64,000 nucleotides of DNA from Streptosporangium sandarakinum (GCF_013409935.1 NZ_JACCCO010000001.1:2604001-2668000); one strand, 5' to 3'; positions 35,597-44,420 are shown, counted from the first letter of the stretch. Program-made: numbers and translations. The notes: generated by a model not told the origin, from the letters alone.

Positions 35597-36643
35597 CTAG
35601 GGTCTGAGTTCCAGCACCAGGTTGATCGGGGTGACCGCGGCCTCGCGCGCCCGGGTGAATCCGGCCCGGCGCGCGACGGAGAGGAGCCGCTCCGGTCCGG
35701 CCTGCGCGCCCAGCACCTCCGTGCCGCCCTGCGATATCGCGCTGGGCACGCAGACCGTGGCGGAGGCGTTGCGGAAGACCCGCCCGACCGGGGTGAAGTC
35801 GTCGGGCAGCCTGCCGGTGGCGAACGGCTCGACCAGCAGCACGGTGCCGTCACCGGCCAGCGTGGCGCGGACGTGCCGCAGCGCCCCCACCGGGTCCCCC
35901 ATGTCGTGCAGGCAGTCGAACAGGCACACCAGGTCGTAACCGTTGCCGGGGTAGGCCGACGCATCGGCCCGCTCGAACCTCACCCGGCCGGCGAGCCCCT
36001 CCCGCTCCGCCAGCCCGCGCGCCCGCGCGATCGACTCCCCGTGCTGGTCGAACCCGGTGAAGCGGGACTCCGGGTAGGCCGCCGCCATCACCAGCGTCGA
36101 GGCGCCGTGCCCGCAGCCGACGTCGGCGACCCGGGCGCCGGCCAGCAACCGCGCCTCCACGCCGTCGAGCGCCGGGATCCATCTCGCGGTGAGGTTGGCG
36201 GCGTAGCCGGACCGGAAGGACCGTTCGGCCCCGCGGAACAGCGCCGGGTCGTGGTCGCCCCAGCCGAGCGGTTCCTCACCGCGGTAGGCCCGCGCCACCT
36301 TGGCCTCGTCGCGGTGGACGGACCCGACGACCTCGGCGAACCCGACCATGAACGCCGGGCTGGAGTCGTCGGCGAACACGGCGGCCTGCTCGTCGGTCAA
36401 CGTGTACACGCCGTCGGCGTAGTCGACGTACCCGGCGGCGGCCTGGGCGGCGAGCCACTCGGCGACGAGCCGGGGGTCCGTGCCGGTGCGCCCGGCCAGC
36501 TCCTCCGGGGTGAGCGGCCCGGCCCCGGCGAGGGCCTTCCACAGGCCCAGCCGGTCCCCCAGCATGACGGTCGCCGCCCCGAAGGCCGCCCCCATGTCGC
36601 CGGTGACCCGCTCCACCAGCCTCCGCAGCTTCGACTCGTCCAT
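35597..36643 (-). CDS. SAM-dependent methyltransferase with N-terminal winged helix
   Basis: A 348-residue protein. Residues 1-110 form a winged-helix/dimerisation part (TVMLGDRLGLWKALAGAGPL, TGTDPRLVAEWLAAQAAAGY). The methyltransferase domain has motif I RVADVGCGHGASTLVMAAAY, then FTGFDQHGESIARARGLAER, FERADASAYPGNGYDLVCLF and DGTVLLVEPFATGRLPDDF. The layout matches the Rv2258c-like family of mycobacteria and plant-type O-methyltransferases; the substrate is unknown. ATG at 36643. It ends 144 bases before copy B of the phosphodiesterases, and a small unknown gene lies just upstream, possibly in one unit. Confidence 0.88.
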   Translation of the reverse strand: MDESKLRRLVERVTGDMGAAFGAATVMLGDRLGLWKALAGAGPLTPEELAGRTGTDPRLVAEWLAAQAAAGYVDYADGVYTLTDEQAAVFADDSSPAFMVGFAEVVGSVHRDEAKVARAYRGEEPLGWGDHDPALFRGAERSFRSGYAANLTARWIPALDGVEARLLAGARVADVGCGHGASTLVMAAAYPESRFTGFDQHGESIARARGLAEREGLAGRVRFERADASAYPGNGYDLVCLFDCLHDMGDPVGALRHVRATLAGDGTVLLVEPFATGRLPDDFTPVGRVFRNASATVCVPSAISQGGTEVLGAQAGPERLLSVARRAGFTRAREAAVTPINLVLELRP

Positions 36644-36673
36644 CGGTCCTCCCGGGTCTCCGGCACCGCGCCG

Positions 36674-36976
36674 CTACGCCAGGGGGCCGCGGCCGGGACG
36701 GAGGCGGTCGACCAGGCCCCGCGCGTAGAAGACCTCCCAGGGCTCCGACCGGTCGGCCGTCGCGTACTCCGCGTCCAGCCTGACCAGCTCGTAGACGAGC
36801 CGGCTGCGGAGCGGTTCGGTGCCCAGCGCCTCCGGCAGCTCCGAAAGGTTGACCAGCCAGTCGGCGTACCAGTACGGCCAGTCGTCATCGACGCCGTCGG
36901 TGATCCGGTAGACCCGGTCATGCGTCTCGGCCGCCTCGTGCAGGATCTCGCGGACCTGCTCCACCCGCCCGTCCAT
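36674..36976 (-). CDS. Conserved-looking hypothetical protein, 100 residues
   Basis: A short acidic protein starting MDGRVEQVREILHEAAETHD, with aromatic-rich DDDWPYWYADWLVNLSELPE and a helical end. No signal, membrane helix or cysteine. The ATG at 36976 is preceded by a purine-rich GGAGGGGGT that is slightly distant; a GTG three codons upstream would be better spaced. It lies 30 bases upstream of the methyltransferase start, so co-transcription is likely. I do not recognise the family. Confidence 0.65.
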   Translation of the reverse strand: MDGRVEQVREILHEAAETHDRVYRITDGVDDDWPYWYADWLVNLSELPEALGTEPLRSRLVYELVRLDAEYATADRSEPWEVFYARGLVDRLRPGRGPLA

Positions 36977-37191
36977 GCGCGACACCCCCTCCGGCCCCGC
37001 CGCGACCCTCGGTCCCCGGCTCCCCGCCCGCGGCCCGGCACGCGCCGCGGGCGGATACGGCCCCGTTCCCTCCAGGGTAACGATCGGCCTTCCGACCAGC
37101 GGCGACACCGTACGGCAGGCCCGGCGTGCCGGTGCCGATCCGGCTCCGCCCGCCCCGGTACGGCCGCGCGTACGCCGCCTCGGCCCGGCGG

Positions 37192-38055
37192 TCAGCGGCG
37201 GACGACCTTGGAGAGGGTGGCGTAGACGATGATGTTGTCGGTGTAGTGGCCGATCCTCGGGTTGTAGACGCCGCCGCAGGTGATCAGGCGCAGGGTGGCC
37301 TCACCCGTGTTGCCGTAGACCCGCTTGGACGGGAACGCCTTCTTGCTGACCTGCTCCACGCCGTCCACGGTGAACTCCACCACCGCCTTGTCCGACCGCG
37401 ACACCTTGATCGTGTCGCCGCGCTTGATCTCCTTCAGGCGGCTGAACACGGCGGGACCGCTCTTGGTGTTCACGTGGCCGAGGATCACCGAGGGGCCCTG
37501 CTGGCCGGGGACGGGTCCGTGCCTGTACCAGCCCGCCAGCTTCGGCTTGCTCAGCGGAGGGGTCTGGACCTCCTTCTTGGCGTCCACTCCGAGCTGCGTC
37601 AGGGGGGCCAGCAACCCGATCTTCCCGATGGAGAGCTTGTTCGGCCGCACGCCGGCGGCGGTCCTGAGCGGCTCCGGCGGCTGGACCACGGGCAGCGGAG
37701 GCGGCGCCGTCGGGGCGGCGGCCGTCAGCGGCCCGTCCAGCCCGCCCGGCCCGACGGCCGCCGAGAGCGTCAGCGCGGGGTTCTCCTCCCCCGCCGCCAC
37801 CGGCGGCGGGTTCTGCGGCGCCGTACCGGTCGCCGACTGCGACTCCGAGGCCCGGTAGTACTCCTCCTCGTCCGCCGGGGACAGGTAGGTGAGCAGCCCC
37901 GCCATGATCGCCCCGATCCCGCCGAGCGACCCGACCACGAGCAGCGCGGGCAGCAGCAGCCTCCGGGCGCTCCTGGGCGGGCGGCCGGCGCCGTACGGAT
38001 CCCGGGGGTCGTGCCCGTAGGGTCCGGGGCCGCCGTGCGAGGGCCCTGAGTACAT
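37192..38055 (-). CDS. Class F sortase (second locus)
   Basis: A 287-residue sortase, paralogous to the one at 28943. It has a Gly/Pro/Tyr-rich cytoplasmic tail, a membrane helix (LLLPALLVVGSLGGIGAIMA), a linker with a Pro-rich part, and the barrel: KLAGWYRHGPVPGQQGPSVI, LGHVNTKSGPAVFSRL (catalytic His), LRLITCGGVYNPRIGHYTDN (catalytic Cys) and IIVYA. AAGGAGG precedes the ATG. The upstream surface protein ends only 15 bases before it, so the two form a tight pair, as at the first locus. Unlike the first locus, no DUF2079 gene follows. Confidence 0.92.
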   Translation of the reverse strand: MYSGPSHGGPGPYGHDPRDPYGAGRPPRSARRLLLPALLVVGSLGGIGAIMAGLLTYLSPADEEEYYRASESQSATGTAPQNPPPVAAGEENPALTLSAAVGPGGLDGPLTAAAPTAPPPLPVVQPPEPLRTAAGVRPNKLSIGKIGLLAPLTQLGVDAKKEVQTPPLSKPKLAGWYRHGPVPGQQGPSVILGHVNTKSGPAVFSRLKEIKRGDTIKVSRSDKAVVEFTVDGVEQVSKKAFPSKRVYGNTGEATLRLITCGGVYNPRIGHYTDNIIVYATLSKVVRR

Positions 38056-38070
38056 CCGGCGCCTCCTTAC

Positions 38071-39894
38071 CTAGCTCCGGCCGCGGGCGTGTGCCGCGCG
38101 CCGCCGTACGAGCACGACGCCGCCCATCCCGCTGCCCGCGAGCATGGCGCTTCCGGCGCCGACCAGCATGAGACCCGAGGGGCCGCCCTCCTCCTCGGGG
38201 GCCTCACCGGTCTGGGCGCCGCCCGAGGGGGTGATCGCCACCTGCGGGGTGGTGGGGGCGGTCCTGGTGGGGGTGACGGTCGCCGTCACGGTCAGCGTCG
38301 GCTTCGGGGTCGACGTGTTGCCGTTGGCGCTGTTGCTCTGGGTCGGCGTGGGCGTGGTCTGGGTGGGCGTGGGGGTCGGCGTGGTCTGCGTGGGAGTCGG
38401 CGTGGGCGTGCACGAGACGGTGGGGGTCGGCGTGATGGTGGAGGTGGGCGTCGGCGTGGGGGTGATGGTGATGCACGGCGTCGCGGTGGGCGTGTGGCTG
38501 TTCGTGTTCGTGGGGGTGGCCGGCGGGCACGTCGGCGTCTGCGTCGGGGCCGGGGTCAGCGTCGGGGCGATCGGCATCCGCTCCGTCGGCGGGTCGGTCG
38601 GCGCGGGCGTCTCCGGCGGGGTGGGGGTCCTCGCGGCCTTCGCGAAACCCTCCGGGGTCGTGTCCGGATCGTCCGAGGCGCCCGGGTCGTCCTCCGTGGT
38701 GGTCGGCGTCGCGGCGGGGTCCGGGGTCGCCGTCGGCGTGCCCGTGGGGGAACCGGTGGGGGCGGGCGTCGGCGTGCCCGGAGGGAGGAGCCCAGGGGGC
38801 GGGCTCGTCGGGAGACACGTCGGCGGGTTGGTGGTCGGCGGCGGAGAGGTCGGCGGCTCGGTGGTCGGCGGCGGGGTCGTCGACGAGGGGTCCGAGATGA
38901 CGACGTTCACCGACACCGGATTGCTGACGATCTTGCAGGTGACCCGGTGCGCCTTCGGCGGGGCGGCCAGCTCCTTGGTGATCACCCGGAACGCGTCGAG
39001 CTGCCCCCACTTGCCCTGCTCGTCGTTGACCACCTGGACGAAGTGCTTGCCGTAGCTGAGCCCGCGGAAACGCCACAGGGTCAGCCCGCCCTTGCCGGCG
39101 TCGGTGGACGGGGAGCCGTCGGCCTTCTTGGAGGCGTCGACGTAGGCGGGGGTGGCGGCCTCACCGTCGATGTAGAAGCGGACCTTCCCGGCGCGGTAGT
39201 CACGCTGGGCGACGTACTCGATGCCGGTGCCGGTGAACGTGAAGGAGGCGGTGTCGCCCTTCTCCTCGGTGCGGTGCAGGTCGTGGTGGTAGTCGTTGTT
39301 CTGGATGGGCTGGTCGTTCAGGTCCTTCCAGCCGCCCCCGGAGTAGTCCACCTGGGGGTCGTCGTCGTTGACCATGACCTCGCCGGCCGGGGGCGTGAAG
39401 TCCAGCACGATGTTCCGCGGCGTGACCTTGAGCGTCCCGGCCTGGTCGGTGTGCGCGAAGTCGGAGATCGTCTCGGGGAGCTTCAGGATGGTGCCCGGCT
39501 GGAGCTGATGGGGCTGCTCCGCCGCGCCCACCGGCTTCAGCGCGCCGCTCCAGACGCCCGACAGCCCTACGGTGCCGGTGGCGGTGACCGCGGCGCCGGG
39601 CGCGAAGTAGCCGGGCGAGCCGAACCTGGCGTTGCCGAGGTAGCCGAGCTTCCAGCCGATGTTGAGCGGCTGGCCCACGGTCAGCGTCGTCGGGACCGAC
39701 ACCCGGGTCCGCAGACGCACCGGGCCGCTCTGCGCGATGCTGTTCGGACCGTCACCGGTGCACTGGTAGTCGACCACCAGCTCGGCGGCGTTGGCGCTCG
39801 CCTGTCCCGAGGGGAGCACGACCAGTGCTCCGCCCAGCAGCCCCAGCATCGAGACCGCGACGGGCTTGCTCAGCCTGGACCGCCACCGAACCAC
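38071..39894 (-). CDS. Large exported surface protein with C-terminal sorting-like tail (second locus)
   Basis: About 607 residues: a signal peptide (LSKPVAVSMLGLLGGALVVL, cleavage near ASA-NAA), an N-terminal domain of about 320 residues with a first part like the actinobacterial envelope domain beginning VVDYQCTGDG and a second part resembling a carbohydrate-binding beta-sandwich (DDPQVDYSGGGWKDLNDQP, TFTGTGIEYVAQRDYRAGKV, YGKHFVQVVNDEQGKWGQLD). A Thr/Pro/Ser wall-spanning stretch of about 210 residues follows (PTPTPTQTTPTPTPTQTTPT), then ITPSGGAQTGEAPEEEG, a hydrophobic helix and RRR. GTG start at 39894 with GGAG 7 bases upstream; another GTG lies one codon earlier. The sortase gene follows directly. 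Confidence 0.87.
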   Translation of the reverse strand: MVRWRSRLSKPVAVSMLGLLGGALVVLPSGQASANAAELVVDYQCTGDGPNSIAQSGPVRLRTRVSVPTTLTVGQPLNIGWKLGYLGNARFGSPGYFAPGAAVTATGTVGLSGVWSGALKPVGAAEQPHQLQPGTILKLPETISDFAHTDQAGTLKVTPRNIVLDFTPPAGEVMVNDDDPQVDYSGGGWKDLNDQPIQNNDYHHDLHRTEEKGDTASFTFTGTGIEYVAQRDYRAGKVRFYIDGEAATPAYVDASKKADGSPSTDAGKGGLTLWRFRGLSYGKHFVQVVNDEQGKWGQLDAFRVITKELAAPPKAHRVTCKIVSNPVSVNVVISDPSSTTPPPTTEPPTSPPPTTNPPTCLPTSPPPGLLPPGTPTPAPTGSPTGTPTATPDPAATPTTTEDDPGASDDPDTTPEGFAKAARTPTPPETPAPTDPPTERMPIAPTLTPAPTQTPTCPPATPTNTNSHTPTATPCITITPTPTPTSTITPTPTVSCTPTPTPTQTTPTPTPTQTTPTPTQSNSANGNTSTPKPTLTVTATVTPTRTAPTTPQVAITPSGGAQTGEAPEEEGGPSGLMLVGAGSAMLAGSGMGGVVLVRRRAAHARGRS

Positions 39895-40130
39895 CACAAC
39901 ACTCCGATCGCCGGGGCCGCTGTTTGGGGCCACCCATAGCAAACCAAGGGTAGATCGTACGGTTTTCGACATCTTTGGCGCAGCGGGATCAGCGAATCCA
40001 CAGGGGACCGTGGCGCAGTTGTGATGCGCCGTTCCCCGGGAGGACACCCGGCGGGAGCGGCGCGTTCCGGCCGGTCGGGGCCCGGACGGGAGCCACACCG
40101 GCGTCATCGGCCGGACTGTACCGCGGCGAC
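39895..40130. other. Intergenic region between divergent surface-protein and dehydrogenase genes
   Basis: About 235 bases without a gene. On the minus side AT-rich sequence around 39925-39965 probably holds the promoter of the surface-protein/sortase pair. The plus-side promoter overlaps the palindrome at 40131-40149, described separately. Confidence 0.4.
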
Positions 40131-40149
40131 AACAGAATCGTATTCTGTT
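40131..40149 (+). promoter_or_regulatory. Perfect palindromic operator upstream of acyl-CoA dehydrogenase
   Basis: AACAGAAT (40131-40138) and ATTCTGTT (40142-40149) are exact reverse complements around a CGT centre. The right arm includes TATTCT (40141-40146), a good -10 hexamer 40 bases before the start codon, so a bound repressor would block the promoter. The form is typical of TetR-family acyl-CoA-responsive operators, but the regulator gene is not in the window. Confidence 0.65.
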
Positions 40150-40186
40150 ACGCACGACCTCAGGACCGCCCCGGGAGGATCCGTCG

Positions 40187-41332
40187 ATGCAGCGAGACCT
40201 GTTCGAGGAGGAGCACCTGCTCTTCCGCGAGACCGTGCGCGAGTTCCTGACCCGCGAGGTCGTCCCGCACCACGCCCGGTGGGAGAAGGACGGCATCGTC
40301 CCCCGCGAGGTGTGGAAGAAGGCCGGCGAGGTCGGCATGTTCGGCTTCGCGGTGCCCGAGGAGTACGGCGGAGCCGGCATCACCGACTTCCGCTACAACG
40401 CCGTGATCGTCGAGGAGATCATCGCGGCCGGCGCGTCCGGTCTGGGCTTCTCCCTGCACAACGACGTGATGGCCCCCTACCTGCTGGGCCTGACAGACGA
40501 CGCGCAGAAGGCCCGCTGGCTGCCCGGGTTCGTCAGCGGCGAGCTGATCACAGCCATCGCGATGACCGAGCCCGGCGCGGGCAGCGACCTGCAGGGCGTA
40601 CGGACGACCGCGGTGCGGGAGGGCGACCACTACGTCGTCAACGGTTCCAAGACCTTCATCACCAACGGCATCAACGCCGACCTCGTCGTCGTGGTCGCCA
40701 AAACCGACCCGGACGCGGGCGCCCGGGGCATCTCGCTGCTCGTCGTCGAGCGGGGCATGGAGGGCTTCACCCGGGGCCGCAACCTGGAGAAGATCGGCAT
40801 GCACGCCCAGGACACGGCGGAGCTGTTCTTCGACGACGTCCGGGTCCCCGCCGCCAATCTGCTGGGCGGGCAGGAGGGGCAGGGCTTCTACCAGCTCATG
40901 GCCAACCTCCCGCAGGAGCGGCTGTCGATCGCCGTGGCGGCGGTGGCCGCCGCCGAGACCGTGCTGCGGACGACCATCGAGTACTGCAGGAACCGCACGG
41001 CCTTCGGCCGCAGCGTCGGCAGCTTCCAGAACACCCGGTTCGTGCTGGCCGAGCTGGACACCGAGGTCGATATCGCCCGCCACTACGTGGACAGGTGCGT
41101 CCGGGCGCTCAACGCCGGGGAGCTCGGCGTCGTGGACGCGGCCAAGGCCAAGTGGTGGACCACCGAGCTGCAGAACAGGGTCATCGACCGCTGCCTCCAG
41201 CTCCACGGCGGCTATGGCTACATGCTGGAGTACCCGGTCGCCAGGGCGTGGATCGACAGCCGCGTCCAGACCATCTACGGCGGCACCACCGAGATCATGA
41301 AGGAGATCATCGGCCGCTCCTTCGGCTTCTGA
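40187..41332 (+). CDS. Acyl-CoA dehydrogenase, standard length
   Basis: A 381-residue FAD-dependent acyl-CoA dehydrogenase. Marks in order: FREFLTREVVPHH-like N-terminus, VPEEYGGAGITDFRYNAVIV, AIAMTEPGAGSDLQGVRTTA, VNGSKTFITNGINADLVVVV, NLLGGQEGQGFYQLMANLPQ, NRTAFGRSVGSFQNTRFVLA, QLHGGYGYMLEYPVARAWID and the catalytic block IYGGTTEIMKEIIGRSFGF. Glu in GGTTEIM is the expected base. ATG at 40187. The preceding palindrome suggests TetR-type control. It is a stand-alone gene; chain-length preference cannot be read from the sequence. Confidence 0.94.
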   Translation: MQRDLFEEEHLLFRETVREFLTREVVPHHARWEKDGIVPREVWKKAGEVGMFGFAVPEEYGGAGITDFRYNAVIVEEIIAAGASGLGFSLHNDVMAPYLLGLTDDAQKARWLPGFVSGELITAIAMTEPGAGSDLQGVRTTAVREGDHYVVNGSKTFITNGINADLVVVVAKTDPDAGARGISLLVVERGMEGFTRGRNLEKIGMHAQDTAELFFDDVRVPAANLLGGQEGQGFYQLMANLPQERLSIAVAAVAAAETVLRTTIEYCRNRTAFGRSVGSFQNTRFVLAELDTEVDIARHYVDRCVRALNAGELGVVDAAKAKWWTTELQNRVIDRCLQLHGGYGYMLEYPVARAWIDSRVQTIYGGTTEIMKEIIGRSFGF

Positions 41333-41391
41333 GGTTCCGGCGGGCCTCCGGGCCTCCGGCCCAGGCCGGCCCTTCGGCTTCCGCGCCCCGG

Positions 41392-41952
41392 TCAGTTCGG
41401 GACGATCTCCTCGACCCGCATGGCGAAGCCGTCCTTGATCGTGACCTTGGCGTAGAGGGATTTCCCCGCCTTGAGCGCCTTGCGGAGCTGGTCCGTGGTG
41501 CACCGGTGCGGAAGCGAACCCTTCGTGCAGATGCCGCCCTGCACGTCGAGCACCTCGGTGAACGGCGTGAGCTCGGCCTGCCGCGCGGCCTCGCCCTCGG
41601 GAGCCACCGTGATCGCGTCGCTCCCCTGGAGCTGCACGTCCCCCACCAGGTCCCCGTCCAACCCCCGCATGCCGGAGACGCTCGGCGTCGCGGCGGGCGA
41701 GGCGGTGAGCGTGGCCGTCACGGTGGGCAGGGCGGTGGCGGTGGGCAGGGCGGTGGCGGGCGGCTCCGAGGCCGTCTCGGGCGCCGCGGAAGGCTCGGTC
41801 GCCGAGACGGCGGGAGCCGGCGCGGCGGACTCGCCGCCGTCACCGTCACCGGAGCAGGCGGTCAGCCCGGCCAGGAGACCGACGGCGAGGGCGGCGGCCG
41901 GCAGGATGCGCGATATCTTCGGTGAAGCGTTCATGAGGCGCAACGATCTCAT
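41392..41952 (-). CDS. Lipoprotein of unknown function
   Basis: A 186-residue exported lipoprotein. The signal peptide ends at LAGLTACSG, a good lipobox with the lipidated Cys. A Ser/Pro/Ala/Thr-rich linker of about 65 residues follows, then a folded domain of about 90 residues with DLVGDVQLQGSDAITVAPEG, two cysteines (GGICTKG and HRCTTD) and KAGKSLYAKVTIKDGFAMRV. The family is not recognised. The ATG at 41952 gives the longest frame; an ATG six codons later (MNASPKISRIL) is equally good, and neither has a strong ribosome-binding site. It is convergent with the upstream acyl-CoA dehydrogenase. Confidence 0.78.
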   Translation of the reverse strand: MRSLRLMNASPKISRILPAAALAVGLLAGLTACSGDGDGGESAAPAPAVSATEPSAAPETASEPPATALPTATALPTVTATLTASPAATPSVSGMRGLDGDLVGDVQLQGSDAITVAPEGEAARQAELTPFTEVLDVQGGICTKGSLPHRCTTDQLRKALKAGKSLYAKVTIKDGFAMRVEEIVPN

Positions 41953-42035
41953 GTGATCGCAGCCGGCCGTTACCCGCCGCGTGATCGGCTCCGTCGACGC
42001 ATACTGGTCTGCGTGGACTCCCTGAGGCGGTGGCG

Positions 42036-42197
42036 ATGGACAGCGGGCTGATTCTGCTGATCTTCCTGGCGATCCTGTTCGCCTGGGGTCTCAACCGGAT
42101 GCGGCGGGCACTGCGGCTCGGCCCCGTCGGCTACGCCGGCATCGTGATCGTGTTCATCCTGGTGGTCCTCGCCCTGTGGGGCCGGACGTTCCGCTGA
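42036..42197 (+). CDS. Small two-helix membrane protein
   Basis: A 53-residue protein: MDSGLILLIFLAILFAWGLN, a basic turn RMRRALRLGP, a second helix YAGIVIVFILVVLALWG and RTFR. GAGGCGG precedes the ATG at suitable spacing. Two clean membrane helices separated by a positively charged loop in GC-rich DNA are unlikely by chance, which is why I call it. No family is recognised. It is divergent from the lipoprotein gene. Confidence 0.65.
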   Translation: MDSGLILLIFLAILFAWGLNRMRRALRLGPVGYAGIVIVFILVVLALWGRTFR

Positions 42198-42460
42198 CCG
42201 CGCCCGGACCTCCCGGCCGGTGACCGGCCCTGCCCGCCGGCCGGGCGTTTCCGTGGTCCGCCGTACCTCCGGGACGGGCCGGCCGCGAGCCGGCCCCTGT
42301 CGGCCGTCTCCGCCGAGCACCGGCCCGCGCCGAATGGGCGGGCCCGTCCGGGGAAGTGAGCCCGTCGAAGGGCCATCGCGGCACGCGGGAACCCGGTCGG
42401 CCGAGACGCGACGCGTCTCGCCGGGCCACTCGCGGTGGATTCGGGGACATGGGAGACGGC

Positions 42461-43324
42461 ATGCGGCAGGGCGCGGCACGGCAGGCGTTGACGGCGGGGG
42501 CGGTGGTGACCGGCCTGACGCTGGGGGCCACCGGGAACTACGGCGACGCGAACCGGTCGCCGTCGGCGATCGTCCCGCCCAGCCGGGCCTTCGGCATCTG
42601 GGGGCCGATCTACGCGGGCTCACTGGCCTACGCCGCCTACCAGGCGATGCCGCGGCGGCGCGCCGACCACGTCCTCGGCCGCCTCGCCCTGCCCGCCGCG
42701 CTGGGCTACCTCGGCGCGGGCCTGTGGAGCCGCGCGCGGGGCACCCGGGCGTTCCTGCCCCTGGTGGGCGTCACCTGGGCGTCCGCGATGGCGGCCTACG
42801 CCCTCACCGGCCGGGACACCCTCGAGGAACGGAAGTGGGCCGAGGCCACCGAGGGACCCTTCGGCGGCGGAATCGGCTCCTGGGCCCCCACCGGGGGCTC
42901 GGGAAGCGCGGGAGGGGCCGGGCGCCCCGGCACCCCGGACGCCGCCGGGGACGGTTCCCGCGGGGACCGCGGGCGGCGTGACGGGTGGCGCTGGGCGGTG
43001 CGGGAGCCGCTCGCCGGGTTCGCGGGCTGGCTCACCCTGGCGTCCGCCATCTCGGTGCTCGACGGCACCGTCGACGGCCCCGCGGCGGCCGACCCGCAAC
43101 GCCGCTGGGCGGTCCCGGCGCTGGCCGTGACCGGGGCCGTCGCCACGGCCGTGACCGCCGCCGGGCCCCGCTCGATCTCCTATCCCGCCACGCTGGTCTG
43201 GGGTCTGGCCGGCACCGCCGTGCAGCAGCGCCGCCACACCGCGACGGCGGTGACGGCGGGCGCGCTGGCCGCCGTGGTCGCGGGAGTGGCGGCATTGCGC
43301 AACCGCCGCCGCGGAACCCGGTAG
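42461..43324 (+). CDS. TspO/MBR-like membrane protein
   Basis: A 287-residue integral membrane protein with about seven hydrophobic segments. The block PPSRAFGIWGPIYAGSLAYA near the N-terminus matches the TspO-related signature (aromatic residues followed by IWxxIY). A Gly/Ser-rich, charged loop of about 50 residues (GGSGSAGGAGRPGTP) divides the protein, an insertion not usual in TspO. The ATG at 42461 has GGGAGACGGC upstream; a start four codons earlier is possible. Known TspO proteins bind tetrapyrroles or act in stress; the family link here is moderate, so the role remains open. Confidence 0.6.
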   Translation: MRQGAARQALTAGAVVTGLTLGATGNYGDANRSPSAIVPPSRAFGIWGPIYAGSLAYAAYQAMPRRRADHVLGRLALPAALGYLGAGLWSRARGTRAFLPLVGVTWASAMAAYALTGRDTLEERKWAEATEGPFGGGIGSWAPTGGSGSAGGAGRPGTPDAAGDGSRGDRGRRDGWRWAVREPLAGFAGWLTLASAISVLDGTVDGPAAADPQRRWAVPALAVTGAVATAVTAAGPRSISYPATLVWGLAGTAVQQRRHTATAVTAGALAAVVAGVAALRNRRRGTR

Positions 43325-43470
43325 GGCCGGAGAACGCCCGTCCCCCGGGACGGACCGGGACGCCCGGGGTACGCGCCGTACGACCGGCCAGACACCGGAG
43401 CCGAGGTGCGCGCCGTACCTCTGGGCAGGCGCCGGAAGCCCGGCCGCGCGCCGTACGCCCCGGCGCGGGT

Positions 43471-44253
43471 TCAGCCGGAGGAGCCCTCCAGGATGACGCG
43501 GGCGACCAGTCCGGGGTCGTCGCTCATCGGCAGGTGCCCGCATCCCCGCAGCAGCCGTACCCGCTGTCCCGACCACCGGGCCGCCCGCACGGCCTGGCGC
43601 CGGGGCAGCAGCCGGTCGCGCTCGCCCCAGGCGATGGTGATCGGCACCTTCGGCGGAGCAGGCGGCATCGTCCACAGGAACGCGTCGAGGGCGTCGTCGA
43701 ACCCCGGGGCTCCGGCGAGCGCCTCGGTGGCGGCCGTCATCGCCTCGGCGGGCAGCCGGTCCGGGTGGGCCGTCATCAGGCCCATCGCCAGCGTCCGGCC
43801 GATCCGGTGCTCGGCGAGGGGACGGGCGCGTCCGGCCGGCAGTTCGCGCGCCAGCGACCTGGCCGCCCGGAGCACCGCGCGGGCGTAGGCCAGCTCGGTA
43901 CGGTTCCAGAACCCGGCCGGGGAGAGGGCGGTGGCGGTGCGGACCACCCCTCGGGCGGCGAGTTCCAGGGCGACGTATCCACCCAGGGAATTGCCCGCGA
44001 CGTGCGGCTCACGCAGGCCGAGCACCCCGCAGAACGCCTCGACCGCGTCGGCGAGCGCCTCGGGGGTGTACGGCGTGCCGGACGGCAGCGGCGGTGAGAC
44101 GCCGAAGCCGGGGAAGTCCACGGCGACGACGTCCCGCTCGGCGGCGAGACGGTCGAGCACCGGCAGCCACGCCTGCCAGTGGTGCCCGATTCCGTGCAGC
44201 AGGATCAGGGGCGGACCCACCCCGCGCCGTTCGAAGGCCAGTTCCATGCCCAC
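43471..44253 (-). CDS. Alpha/beta hydrolase
   Basis: A 260-residue alpha/beta-hydrolase-fold enzyme. The oxyanion-hole block is LILLHGIGHHWQAWLPVLDR, strand 4 is DVVAVDFPGFGVSPP, the nucleophile elbow AGNSLGGYVALELAA (Ser), the acid WGERDRLLPRRQAVRAAR (Asp) and the base RLLRGCGHLPMSDDP (His). The triad is complete. Substrate is unknown; GNSLGG and the GIGHHWQ block recall C-C hydrolases and lipase-like esterases. Start is GTG at 44253 or ATG two codons later. It stands alone, 167 bases from the PP2C-type regulator stop. Confidence 0.88.
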   Translation of the reverse strand: MGMELAFERRGVGPPLILLHGIGHHWQAWLPVLDRLAAERDVVAVDFPGFGVSPPLPSGTPYTPEALADAVEAFCGVLGLREPHVAGNSLGGYVALELAARGVVRTATALSPAGFWNRTELAYARAVLRAARSLARELPAGRARPLAEHRIGRTLAMGLMTAHPDRLPAEAMTAATEALAGAPGFDDALDAFLWTMPPAPPKVPITIAWGERDRLLPRRQAVRAARWSGQRVRLLRGCGHLPMSDDPGLVARVILEGSSG

Positions 44254-44420
44254 GAGTCAAGCACTTCGCGCGGAGGCCGACCAGCCGCCCGCGCCGTACC
44301 ACCGCCCCGGCGGAGGAGAAGGCCGGAGGGCCACCGGGCCGGACGCCGCCGGGGAGGGTTCGGCGGCGGGACGGCGCTTCGGTGGGACCTCGGCGGGCCA
44401 GGGCCCGGCGGGCCGGGGCC

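Noticed and set aside
39895-40383. N-terminal extension of the second surface protein
   Set aside because: The frame stays open upstream, but the sequence is not signal-like; the GTG with GGAG directly before the signal peptide is a better start.
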